Source: Psychrobacter sp. Ps6
GTDB lineage: Bacteria > Pseudomonadota > Gammaproteobacteria > Pseudomonadales > Moraxellaceae
Direction of reading: 5' to 3'
Assembly: GCF_022129235.1 (NCBI RefSeq)
Contig: NZ_JADQAI010000006.1
Span: 124,001-188,000 of the forward strand
DNA: 64,000 bases
In this document: piece by piece, positions 25,731-33,782 of the stretch
How the letters are laid out: every line of letters starts with the position of its first letter
How positions within the stretch are numbered: the first letter of the stretch is position 1
Program-made: the position numbers and the translations under genes
The notes under the pieces: generated by a model
The model's input: only the letters and a program-made list of their open reading frames with translations
The model's database searches: none
Told to the model about the DNA's origin: nothing

Positions 25731-25762
25731 AAAACCGGATTACTAAAGTAGTCCGGTTTTTT
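25731..25762 (+). terminator. Hairpin terminator between phoH and ybeY
   Basis: AACCGG and ACTA pair with TAGT and CCGGTT around AAG, with a small bulge, followed by TTTTTT. It may only attenuate, since ybeY usually follows phoH in one operon. Confidence 0.75.
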
Positions 25763-25865
25763 CTTGGCAAAGATTGCTTAGGTTTAGCATTACTTGGGTG
25801 AGGAATGGTCTAGATTGAGTATAGCCGACTAAATACGCCCATTCATAATAAAACAGGACAACGAT

Positions 25866-26471
25866 ATGAACCAATTTGACAGTAATAATAGCCACCAAGA
25901 TCATAGCGCCACTAATGACGATGACAGCTTGGTAGCACTGGATATTAATGCAGCCGATGGTATCGATGATGAGACGCTTGATACGTTTTATGATCGTAAG
26001 TATCTATTATCTGTCATGATGGCGACTTTAGATTATATGAATGCGCGCATCAATGAAGGTCTGACGCTACCCTACTTTGCAGATATCGATTCTGAGCTGT
26101 GGCAAGAAAAATCCAAAACCTTGGACATATACATTACAGATGAAATCGAAGGCCAAGCCCTTAATTTAGAGGCACGCGGTAAGGACTACGCGACCAATAT
26201 TTTGTCTTATCCAAGCGAGTTGCCTGTCGCCATCATCGGATTAATGCCAACACTGTCTCTTGGTGAGCTTATTATCTGTCATGAGGTCATAGTACGTGAG
26301 GCACAAGAGCAAGACAAAACCGTGGCACAGCACATCAGTCATTTGCTGATACATGGCGTGCTGCACCTACTGGGTTTTGATCATGAGCTCGGAGAGGCTG
26401 AGCAAGATGAGATGGAGCGCTTTGAGATTGAGATTTTGGCAGGCCTAAACCTACCAAACCCCTATCTTTAA
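25866..26471 (+). CDS. ybeY: Endoribonuclease YbeY (16S rRNA maturation)
   Basis: The 201-aa metalloprotein has the zinc-binding signature HGVLHLLGFDHELGE (H-x3-H-x5-H) near the C-terminus, and the upstream TNILSYPSE and LGELIICHEVI segments of the family. YbeY trims the 3' end of 16S rRNA and takes part in ribosome quality control. The N-terminal 40 residues are Asp/Asn-rich and extend beyond the E. coli length (155 aa). It starts 103 bp after the phoH terminator and ends 11 bp before the convergent mscS stop. Confidence 0.95.
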   Translation: MNQFDSNNSHQDHSATNDDDSLVALDINAADGIDDETLDTFYDRKYLLSVMMATLDYMNARINEGLTLPYFADIDSELWQEKSKTLDIYITDEIEGQALNLEARGKDYATNILSYPSELPVAIIGLMPTLSLGELIICHEVIVREAQEQDKTVAQHISHLLIHGVLHLLGFDHELGEAEQDEMERFEIEILAGLNLPNPYL

Positions 26472-26482
26472 CTCGGTCTTAA

Positions 26483-27358
26483 TCAGTCTTTAGTGGTCGG
26501 CAGCTTTTGCGCTTGACCCATTTGATTGATCATTTGATCCAAGCCTTTGACATGGACGCTACGCTGCGGGAATGGAATCTCAATCTTCTCGTCATCCAAC
26601 GCGTGTTTGAACTGCTCAAGTAATTGGCACTGCATGGTCCACCAGTCAGCATTGGTTGTCCACACGTTCAATGTCAAATCAACTGAATTGTCACCAAGAT
26701 TGGTCACTCGTACAATAGGCTCAGGATCGGTAAAAGACAACGGGTTATTTCTGGCTAGGCTCAGCATCAGATCTTTGGCTATTTTGATATCCGCATCATA
26801 GCCAATACCTACTGTGATATCGACGCGGCGATTGGGTAGTGCTGTATAGTTGACCACCGCTGATGTTGTGATGTCGCTATTAGGAATAATGATATCATGA
26901 TTATTAATGGTCGTTAGATGGGTGTTGACCAAGGTAATCTCGGTCACCGTACCCGTATAGCTGCTGATTTGCACATAATCACCGCGCACAAACGGGCGAA
27001 AAGTCACGATCATAATGCCAGCGGCAAAATTCGATAGCTGGTCCTTCAGTGACAAACCAACCGCAACCGCGGCACCGCCCAAGATAGCAACGACCGATGT
27101 GGTCTGTACGCCAACTTTGCTAAGTGCGGCTAAGACCACGACAACCAATAGCACGCCATACAACAGACGGCTTAAAAAGCCAGAGACTGTTTCATCTAAA
27201 TGACTACGCGTCATTAGACGACCAGAGAAGTCGACGGCTTTTTTGGCAAGCCAACGTCCAACGATAAATATAATTATTGCCAAAGCCACCTTGATGACTA
27301 TCTCTAGTGCATTGCTGGTGAGCGTTGCAACATCTACTGTAAAACCTAAAAATTCCAT
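26483..27358 (-). CDS. mscS: Small-conductance mechanosensitive channel (MscS family)
   Basis: The 291-aa protein has the MscS core: membrane helices at about 15-45 and 65-90, and the pore helix with its Gly/Ala pattern VVAILGGAAVAVGLSLKDQLSNFAAG (about 92-118). The beta domain FVRGDYVQISSYTGTVTEITLVNTHL and the alpha-beta C-terminal domain follow. The channel releases solutes on osmotic downshock. The length matches E. coli MscS (286 aa). It is probably monocistronic; 159 bp separate it from the TonB-family gene upstream. Confidence 0.93.
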   Translation of the reverse strand: MEFLGFTVDVATLTSNALEIVIKVALAIIIFIVGRWLAKKAVDFSGRLMTRSHLDETVSGFLSRLLYGVLLVVVVLAALSKVGVQTTSVVAILGGAAVAVGLSLKDQLSNFAAGIMIVTFRPFVRGDYVQISSYTGTVTEITLVNTHLTTINNHDIIIPNSDITTSAVVNYTALPNRRVDITVGIGYDADIKIAKDLMLSLARNNPLSFTDPEPIVRVTNLGDNSVDLTLNVWTTNADWWTMQCQLLEQFKHALDDEKIEIPFPQRSVHVKGLDQMINQMGQAQKLPTTKD

Positions 27359-27517
27359 ACTAACTCTTTACTCTATAGCGGTGTGTTATAAATTTGGGTG
27401 TCGATCAATCTTTATTATTATCGTCGAATATTATGACGTATTCATTGATATTCTATGTTTATTTATCGTGTCACTGATTTTTTATCGCTTTAGTTTTGTG
27501 GTTTTAGTTTTGTGGCG

Positions 27518-28405
27518 TTAGTAAGTAACATCCACTTCGTCGCTATAGCGATAAGTACGTATCAGTCGTAACTCCACAATATCACTCATCTCTTTGGTGA
27601 ATTGTCCAAAAGGTGCTGCTTGCCGTACTGACTGTTTTGCGGCCTCATCCAGTATCGTCGAATTTGAGCTTTCTAGCAGACGAATGGCTTTAATATTGCC
27701 ATTATTACTAATGATGACCATGAGCCGCACTTCACCAGTAATGCCTTGCGCCCGTGCTTGCACAGGATAATGCAGATTGCCGACACGCTCGACATGCTCA
27801 CGAAAGGTATTGATATAGTCGGCTGCTGCCCCACGCGTGGTCGAGTTACTATCCATAGTGACCACTTTGGATTTGGTCGCATAGACTTGCTGGCGCTGAG
27901 ACAATTGCGCTTCTAAAGTAGCGATTTGCTTACGCAGACGCGCTTCTTGTGCCATGATGTCATCTTGTGCTTGTTTGCTATCATTATCCGACTCTACGCT
28001 CGCCTGACGCCAGCTTAATGTGGTGCGCAGATAGCTCTCTTGGTAGCGCTGCTGTCGAACTTGGCGCTGTAGATTGATGACGTCTTGTGTCTCGCTCATT
28101 TGCTCAGCAGACAATGGACTCATTTGGTCATTCTCTTGTCTCAGCCGCTCCTCTATGGTACCGCCGCCTTCTTGTGAGGCGTTGGCAATAAAATGCGCGT
28201 CTTCGTTTGGCTTCATATTATCGGTGAGCGCCTTTGCCACATCCTGCATCATGGCCGCAGGGTCTTTACCCATCGAAAAGCTGATGCCAAAAATAATCAA
28301 CACGTGTATGGCGACCGCAATGACAATCGCTACAGGTAAGCTCACATCACGCTTGGGAGGCTGCGCCGAAAAATGGTAGCTTTGTGAGTCTTTGATATAG
28401 GCCAC
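27518..28405 (-). CDS. TonB-family protein (energy transducer)
   Basis: The 295-aa protein has one N-terminal membrane helix (about residues 24-44, PVAIVIAVAIHVLIIFGISF). A long charged and Gln-rich coiled-coil region follows (about 95-185), then a TonB C-terminal domain (about 210-290: NLHYPVQARAQGITGEVRLMVIIS, AIRLLESS, LDEAAKQSVRQAAPFGQF). TonB proteins pass proton-motive energy to outer-membrane receptors. It lacks the Pro-Glu/Pro-Lys spacer of classical TonB and has no exbB/exbD beside it, so it could be a TolA-like or specialised TonB. The start at 28405 follows a 343-bp gap. Confidence 0.85.
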   Translation of the reverse strand: MAYIKDSQSYHFSAQPPKRDVSLPVAIVIAVAIHVLIIFGISFSMGKDPAAMMQDVAKALTDNMKPNEDAHFIANASQEGGGTIEERLRQENDQMSPLSAEQMSETQDVINLQRQVRQQRYQESYLRTTLSWRQASVESDNDSKQAQDDIMAQEARLRKQIATLEAQLSQRQQVYATKSKVVTMDSNSTTRGAAADYINTFREHVERVGNLHYPVQARAQGITGEVRLMVIISNNGNIKAIRLLESSNSTILDEAAKQSVRQAAPFGQFTKEMSDIVELRLIRTYRYSDEVDVTY

Positions 28406-28748
28406 AATGGGTCTCAGCTAATAGGTGGCGCGTATGCGTGTAGAGCATTCATTAATGAGCACTACAACGATATGCACGATGTATGTTGGCGCTATCATAA
28501 CATGACGTAGAATTATGTCGCTAGCCTAACCGTCAATGTCAAAATTATGGTCCAGCCATTCGATGTTTATGACCTTTCATCCATTTAAGAAAAAAACAGG
28601 TCATCGAAAATGTTATAAAACCAATATCGTGTTTATAGTGTCAAATGAATTGTCATAAAACGCATGTGTCCATTTTGAAGCCACGGTATTTGTTATATAC
28701 TGTTTTAAAACGCTGGTGCTAAGCCCTATAATTGTAAGGATAATAAGT
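28406..28748. other. 343-bp divergent intergenic region upstream of the TonB-family gene and an unknown gene
   Basis: No gene is visible. An inverted repeat ATGACCT ... AGGTCAT (28569-28575 and 28598-28604, spacer 22 nt) is present. A ribosome-binding site TAAGGA at 28735-28740 serves the TTG start at 28749. Confidence 0.4.
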
Positions 28749-29528
28749 TTGAGCGACTTTGATAACGTGAACAATTCAGACAATTTTGACGAGTTCTTTG
28801 AGAACACCGGCTATCGTTTTGATGAGTCACTTGGTAGTGGTTGGGAGCGTATCGCTCAATCGGTTAAAGACATCTATCATAAAACGACAGACAAACTCGA
28901 AGATGAGATCTCCTTACCAGTCGCGCAAAAATACGTCAACGAGGCGCTACAAAGCTTTGTAACGGATAATGTAAAAGCCATACTAGAGCTGCGCGTTGAG
29001 ATGCATGATGATTGGTTTCGCTTATACTGCACGGTTGATGCTGGCGGCATTTATGCTGAAGTGGCCAGTAATTTTAGTTTGATCCATGTCCAACTCGATC
29101 GCAATGTCCAACGCTTTGTATTCGGTCAGCAGACGTATACCGATATATTAAATCTGCGCTGCGAGTCTTTTGTTAAGCGCCAAGGTGTCAAACTGGCTAT
29201 TTGGTTTTATCATAGCGTCCTCAAAAAAGACCCATTGGGCTTTATTCTCTCCTACGTCAATATTGCTCGCCCAAAAGACGAAGTGATTTACCTCGATATT
29301 AACCGCTGGCTAAAAAACAACAAAAAGATTATGAGTACATTGTATAAAGTACAGATCAACTATGGAAAGCTTGAAGAAGAGCAAATGGTTTTGAAGGCGC
29401 AGATTAACTATCGTGATCTATTGGCCTCAAGCAATAACGAAGATATCATTAGCGACGATGATGAGCCGCAATTGATGCAAGGCCCCATCAATCCGATAGA
29501 CGATGCCACCGAACCAAGCCAAGAATAA
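28749..29528 (+). CDS. Uncharacterised 259-aa protein
   Basis: I do not recognise this protein. It is soluble-looking, with no signal peptide or membrane helix. The N-terminus is Asp/Asn-rich (about 1-20), the middle is mixed alpha-beta with strands such as ILELRVEMHDDWFRLYCTVD and aromatic-rich segments (LAIWFYHSVLKKDPLGFIL), and the C-terminus is acidic (about 225-259). The TTG at 28749 has TAAGGA 8 nt upstream and is the best start; an in-frame GTG lies at 28716 without a site. A strong terminator follows at 29555-29605, so it is monocistronic. Codon use looks like that of its neighbours. No catalytic motif is evident. Confidence 0.75.
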   Translation: MSDFDNVNNSDNFDEFFENTGYRFDESLGSGWERIAQSVKDIYHKTTDKLEDEISLPVAQKYVNEALQSFVTDNVKAILELRVEMHDDWFRLYCTVDAGGIYAEVASNFSLIHVQLDRNVQRFVFGQQTYTDILNLRCESFVKRQGVKLAIWFYHSVLKKDPLGFILSYVNIARPKDEVIYLDINRWLKNNKKIMSTLYKVQINYGKLEEEQMVLKAQINYRDLLASSNNEDIISDDDEPQLMQGPINPIDDATEPSQE

Positions 29529-29554
29529 CTATTCAAGATAAATCACTTCTCCAT

Positions 29555-29605
29555 AAAAAACGCTGCATCTGTAAGGCTAATAACCTGTAAGATGCAGCGT
29601 TTTTT
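29555..29605. terminator. Bidirectional terminator between the 28749 gene and fpr
   Basis: Perfect 16-bp arms AAAAAACGCTGCATCT and AGATGCAGCGTTTTTT enclose a 19-nt loop. The A- and T-runs on the two sides let it end both convergent transcripts. Confidence 0.92.
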
Positions 29606-29632
29606 ATGAATCAAGATAATCGTCAGCTGCCC

Positions 29633-30496
29633 CTACCAATAGTTCTCAACAGCGATATTACCCTCACCGCGTCGATTCATCACTAAGCCTAGTGTTTTGA
29701 GCGCTTCTTTGGTGTCATCCACCATATCTGGGTTACCGCATAGCATGACATGCGTCGTATCGACATCCAAATCAATACCCGCGCGCGCTTGCAATGTCCC
29801 TTCTAATAATAGCTTTGGCAGACGTTCTGACAATGCCCCGTCGACAGACTCTCGGGTGACGATAGGAATGAAGATCAGCTTTGCTGGATTATCCACCAAA
29901 GTGCCAAAGTCTTCTTGCAAGCGCTCGATTTGCTCAACGTAAGCAAGTTCATCGAGCGAACGTGCGCTATAAGCCAATACAATGTGCTCGTAATCTTCCC
30001 ATGTCTTTAAATCTTGCAGCATTGACAAAAACGGTGCTAAACCAGTGCCTGTTGCCAGCAACCATAAGTCTTTTGGCAGTGGTTTTTGGTAACGTGCTAA
30101 AGTCAAAAACCCAAATGGCATGGTGTTGAGCAGCAGTTCATCACCCACTTGTAAATGCTGCAATTGCGAGGTAAATGCACCATCAGGAATCACGATAGAG
30201 AAAAACTCTATCACCTCATCGAATGGCGAAGACACAATCGAATACGCTCGAAAGATATCTTCATTCAATGCTTCATCAGAGGCTTCATCAGAGGCTTCAT
30301 CAGAGGCTTCATCAGAGGCTTCATCACTTGCCTCAACCTGCTGGTAATATTTCAACTGGCTGGGATTGACACCCAAACGCACAAACTGTCCGGCGGTAAA
30401 CTTAAAACTATCGGGACGGCTGACGGTAAAACTAAATAAATTGGGCGTCCATGTGGTTTTGCTGAGCACCGTGACCGTTTGGATATTATCACTCAT
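29633..30496 (-). CDS. fpr: Ferredoxin-NADP(+) reductase
   Basis: The 287-aa flavoenzyme has the FAD-binding RAYSIVSSP (RxYS), an N-terminal barrel segment FTAGQFVRLGV, the NADP-binding LLATGTGLAPFLSML (GTGxxP), LAYSARSLDELAY, and the C-terminal MLCGNPDMVDDTKEAL ending in ENYW. It shuttles electrons between NADPH and ferredoxin or flavodoxin. It is about 40 residues longer than E. coli Fpr (248 aa); the main insert is an acidic repeat of Glu-Ala-Ser-Asp (about residues 57-77), encoded by the 12-bp tandem repeat at 30270-30326, lying between FAD-domain strands. A bidirectional terminator follows. Confidence 0.94.
   Translation of the reverse strand: MSDNIQTVTVLSKTTWTPNLFSFTVSRPDSFKFTAGQFVRLGVNPSQLKYYQQVEASDEASDEASDEASDEASDEALNEDIFRAYSIVSSPFDEVIEFFSIVIPDGAFTSQLQHLQVGDELLLNTMPFGFLTLARYQKPLPKDLWLLATGTGLAPFLSMLQDLKTWEDYEHIVLAYSARSLDELAYVEQIERLQEDFGTLVDNPAKLIFIPIVTRESVDGALSERLPKLLLEGTLQARAGIDLDVDTTHVMLCGNPDMVDDTKEALKTLGLVMNRRGEGNIAVENYW
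30270..30326 (-). repeat. 12-bp tandem repeat inside fpr
   Basis: The unit GCTTCATCAGAG (plus strand) occurs four times perfectly (30270-30317) plus a partial fifth. On the coding strand it gives repeated EASD. Because 12 is a multiple of 3, copy-number change would lengthen or shorten the protein without a frameshift. Confidence 0.93.
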
Positions 30497-30568
30497 AACT
30501 GTTCATCACTCATATTCTATTAAACTGTGTTTTTATAATATAACTTTGCCAAAGACAGAAAAGTAAGC

Positions 30569-30618
30569 AAAAAAAGATGCGCCAAGCTTATCATAAAGCA
30601 GGCGCATCTTGGTTTTTT
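30569..30618 (-). terminator. Rho-independent terminator of the nuo operon
   Basis: Perfect 10-bp arms AAGATGCGCC and GGCGCATCTT flank a 17-nt loop; on the minus strand the stem is followed by TTTTTTT. It lies 56 bp beyond the nuoN stop. Confidence 0.88.
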
Positions 30619-30673
30619 AACCGTAACAACAGATAGATCGCAGCGACTTATCTGCCGTATTGACTCAGCGACA

Positions 30674-32152
30674 TTACCAAATGCGAGCCAAACTTGCCCA
30701 TTCGATCATACTGTTTGGCAAGATACCAAAGAATAGAATAATCGCTGTCACAGCAATGACCATAATACCACCGGTACGAATACCCCATTGTCCAGACACG
30801 TCAAACTCGATGAACTGCTTAGGACGTTTGAACAGTGTGAGTAACACGCGCAAGTAGTAGAATAGACCAATCGCACTACCTAGGATAATCATCGCCGCTA
30901 AGAACCAGTTGGTTCCTTGTACAGCAGCCAATATCGCAAATAGCTTGGTGATAAAACCGGCGGTCAATGGAATACCAGCCAATGATAACATCATGATAGT
31001 CATCACAGCCGTCAATACTGGACGACGCCAGAACAACCCCTGGTAATGAGTCAACTCATCGGCCTCGCCAGACAGGCGATATGGACTCGACATCAATGTC
31101 ACCACACCGAAGGCACCGATAGATGTAAAAGCATATACCGCCATATACATACTAGAGATGCTATCAGCAGCAGCGCCAATACTGACGATAACGATCATCA
31201 CATAACCCATATGGGCAATAGATGAATAACCCAATAGACGTTTTAGGCTGGTCTGACGCACAGCCAACAAGTTACCTACCAAGATAGACAAGGTTGCCAT
31301 CACCATTAGTAGCATTTGCACCGATGGCAATGCCAATAAAGAGGTATCGATTAGGAATCGAACCGCCAGCGCCATCATGGCAACTTTTGAGACGGATGCC
31401 AAAAAGGTCGCGATAGGAACAGGCGCGCCTTCATAAACATCTGGCGTCCACATATGGAACGGTGCAGCCGAGAGTTTAAATGCAATACCAAACATCATCA
31501 TCGCCGCACCCAATATCAGTAGTGGCGATTCAAACAAATTGCCTAGCACCATACTGATTGGCTTAAATGCTAGTGAGCCTACTTCTGCATAGATAAAGGC
31601 CATACCCATGAGCAAAGTCGCTGACGCTGTCGCCGACAATACCAAATACTTCAGCCCCGACTCAAGCGAGCGGTTGCGCATATAAGTGTAAGCGAGCAAA
31701 CCATACAAGGGCACTGACAACATCTCTAGACTCATAAAGAACGACGCCATGTGCTGCGCGCTTACCATTAGTAATGCACCAATGGTCGATAGCAGCATGA
31801 GCAAGTATAGCTCTTCTTTATTGTCTTTGAGGTTGGCCAAATACGCATACGATAGCGTACAACAAGCCAGGGCGCAGATCAGGATCACCGCCATATTGAA
31901 CTGAGCAAAGTTATCAACCACAAATAACTGCTCAGCATTTGGCGCGATAGCGCCACTCTCGATAAAGCCCGTCATTTGCCCAAGTAACGTAACCAGCGCA
32001 ATATTCAAACCGACTACGGTGATTGTACCAGTGACCATATGCGAGCGCTTGATAGTGATGGCAATCATTACCACGAGTACCGTAATCACTACGGCGATAA
32101 TCGGCGCGTAAGGCACAAGCCCTATCAAATCATTCATTGTAATCTCATTCAT
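30674..32152 (-). CDS. nuoN: NADH-quinone oxidoreductase subunit N
   Basis: The 492-aa protein has about fourteen membrane helices and antiporter-like features of the complex I proton-pumping arm: LLMLLSTIGALLMVSAQHMASFFMSLEMLSVPLYGL, the conserved Lys in GLKYLVLSA, HMWTPDVYEGAPVPIATFLAS and LLGYSSIAHMGYV. It is the last gene of the operon, 3 bp after nuoM, and is followed by a strong terminator. NuoN forms one of three antiporter-like channels. Length is close to E. coli NuoN (485 aa). Confidence 0.97.
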   Translation of the reverse strand: MNEITMNDLIGLVPYAPIIAVVITVLVVMIAITIKRSHMVTGTITVVGLNIALVTLLGQMTGFIESGAIAPNAEQLFVVDNFAQFNMAVILICALACCTLSYAYLANLKDNKEELYLLMLLSTIGALLMVSAQHMASFFMSLEMLSVPLYGLLAYTYMRNRSLESGLKYLVLSATASATLLMGMAFIYAEVGSLAFKPISMVLGNLFESPLLILGAAMMMFGIAFKLSAAPFHMWTPDVYEGAPVPIATFLASVSKVAMMALAVRFLIDTSLLALPSVQMLLMVMATLSILVGNLLAVRQTSLKRLLGYSSIAHMGYVMIVIVSIGAAADSISSMYMAVYAFTSIGAFGVVTLMSSPYRLSGEADELTHYQGLFWRRPVLTAVMTIMMLSLAGIPLTAGFITKLFAILAAVQGTNWFLAAMIILGSAIGLFYYLRVLLTLFKRPKQFIEFDVSGQWGIRTGGIMVIAVTAIILFFGILPNSMIEWASLARIW

Positions 32153-32155
32153 GAC

Positions 32156-33781
32156 TTAACGTGCCTCCATTACATCAAGCAGTTGCGACGCATCTACCTG
32201 TGTCACTTGACTGTATATATATGCATTATTGATCCACTGCATCGCGTGACTTGAGGTATCAAGGAACGGCTGTGGATATAATCCGAGCCATACCAAACCA
32301 GCCGCTAACATCAATAGTAATGACAGCTCGCGCTTGCCCAAGTCTTTTAATCTACGCGCAGGCAAGCCATGTGACTTAGTCTCTCGCTCTGCCAATGCGG
32401 CAATATTATTTTCACCAAATAACGCGCGATGAATCAAAATGAGCGAGTATAGCCCTGCTAGTACCAAGCTGAATGTCGCAAATACTACAAACACAGGATA
32501 CTGAGCAAAGGAGCCGAATAAAATCATAAACTCGCCAATGAAGTTACCTGTCCCTGGAATACCAAGCAATGCCGCACAGAAGAACATCAATATCGGCGCG
32601 TAGTAGCGGAACTGCCCCCACATACCACCCATCAAGGTCAAATCACGCGTATGCAGACGCTCGTACAACTGCCCTGCCATAATGAACAATGCCGCTGAGC
32701 TAAGCCCATGTGCGAGCATCTGGATCATCAAACCTTGCAAACTGAGTAACGTTCCTGCATAGATCGCCAGTACCACAAAGCCCATGTGCGAGATACTGGT
32801 ATACGCAAGCAAACGCTTCATATCCGTTTGCATAAAGGCGAGCCACGCACCGTAAAAGATACCAATCGTACCTAAGGTTATCGCTATCGGCGCAAACTCT
32901 TGTGACGCTACTGGAAATAGCGGCAGAACAAAACGAATCAAACCGTAGGCAGCTGTCTTAATAAGTACCCCTGCCAAATCCACTGAACCTGCCGTTGGTG
33001 CCTGCGCATGCGCATCTGGCAACCAGCCGTGGAATGGAATAATTGGCAACTTCACCGCAAAACCAATAAAGAAGCACAGCATAATGGGATATTCCCAGCC
33101 GCCAAGTGACGTACCGAGCAAGTCATTGTAGTTAAAGCTCACTACCCCTGTTTGGGCGTAGCTGATAATGACCAATACCAAAATACCGATGAGCATGATA
33201 AGCCCAGACGCTTGGGTATAGATAAAGAACTTGGTGGCTGCGTATTCTTTGGTTTTGCCAACCACATCATGACCCCAAATGGCGATCAAGAAATAGATAG
33301 GAACCAGCATCATCTCCCAAAAGAAGAAGAATAAGAACAGATCAATCGCTAAGAAAACCCCGATGACACCGCCCAAACTCCATAGCAAGTTCAAATGGAA
33401 GAAACCAACGCGGCGCTGAATCTCATTCCACGAACAGGCAACAGCTGCCACACCAAGAAAGCCTGTTAAGGCTACCATCATCAGTGATAAACCATCTAGC
33501 GCCAAATGAAAACTAATACCAAAGCTCGGTATCCATGGCACACTAAATTCAGCGACCCAAGGCACCGCAGCATCTGGTGCAATAACCTGCTTACTCATGC
33601 CACTAAAATCGCCCTGCTGCCAAAGCACCAATGACAAAGCAAAGGTCAACATCATACCGATCAAGGCAATCCAGCGCGGCAGACGTTTATTAAATCGCTC
33701 TACCACCCAGCATAATAATCCTGCAATAAAAGGAATTGCAATTAATGCTGGTAGCATCCACGTTTGTTGTAACTCAATCAT
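32156..33781 (-). CDS. nuoM: NADH-quinone oxidoreductase subunit M
   Basis: This 541-aa membrane subunit belongs to the antiporter-like pumps of complex I. Visible landmarks are FFFWEMMLVPIYFLIAIWG (with the key Glu), the KFFIYTQASGLIMLIGILVL helix, LPIIPFHGWLPDAHAQAPTAGSVDLAG, LLAYTSISHMGFVVLAIY and GTGNFIGEFMILFG. The length exceeds E. coli NuoM (509 aa) by about 30 residues, mostly at the C-terminus. It is separated from nuoL by 1 bp and from nuoN by 3 bp, indicating tight translational coupling. Confidence 0.97.
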   Translation of the reverse strand: MIELQQTWMLPALIAIPFIAGLLCWVVERFNKRLPRWIALIGMMLTFALSLVLWQQGDFSGMSKQVIAPDAAVPWVAEFSVPWIPSFGISFHLALDGLSLMMVALTGFLGVAAVACSWNEIQRRVGFFHLNLLWSLGGVIGVFLAIDLFLFFFFWEMMLVPIYFLIAIWGHDVVGKTKEYAATKFFIYTQASGLIMLIGILVLVIISYAQTGVVSFNYNDLLGTSLGGWEYPIMLCFFIGFAVKLPIIPFHGWLPDAHAQAPTAGSVDLAGVLIKTAAYGLIRFVLPLFPVASQEFAPIAITLGTIGIFYGAWLAFMQTDMKRLLAYTSISHMGFVVLAIYAGTLLSLQGLMIQMLAHGLSSAALFIMAGQLYERLHTRDLTLMGGMWGQFRYYAPILMFFCAALLGIPGTGNFIGEFMILFGSFAQYPVFVVFATFSLVLAGLYSLILIHRALFGENNIAALAERETKSHGLPARRLKDLGKRELSLLLMLAAGLVWLGLYPQPFLDTSSHAMQWINNAYIYSQVTQVDASQLLDVMEAR

Positions 33782-33782
33782 C

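Noticed and set aside
28569-28604. 7-bp inverted repeat ATGACCT/AGGTCAT as a regulator site
   Set aside because: Short arms with a 22-nt spacer are expected by chance in a 343-bp AT-rich gap; kept only as a note.
30155-30439. Plus-strand frame with a repeated Gly-Phe-Ile-Arg peptide opposite fpr
   Set aside because: The repeat is only the reverse reading of the 12-bp microsatellite inside fpr; no start site or conservation signal.
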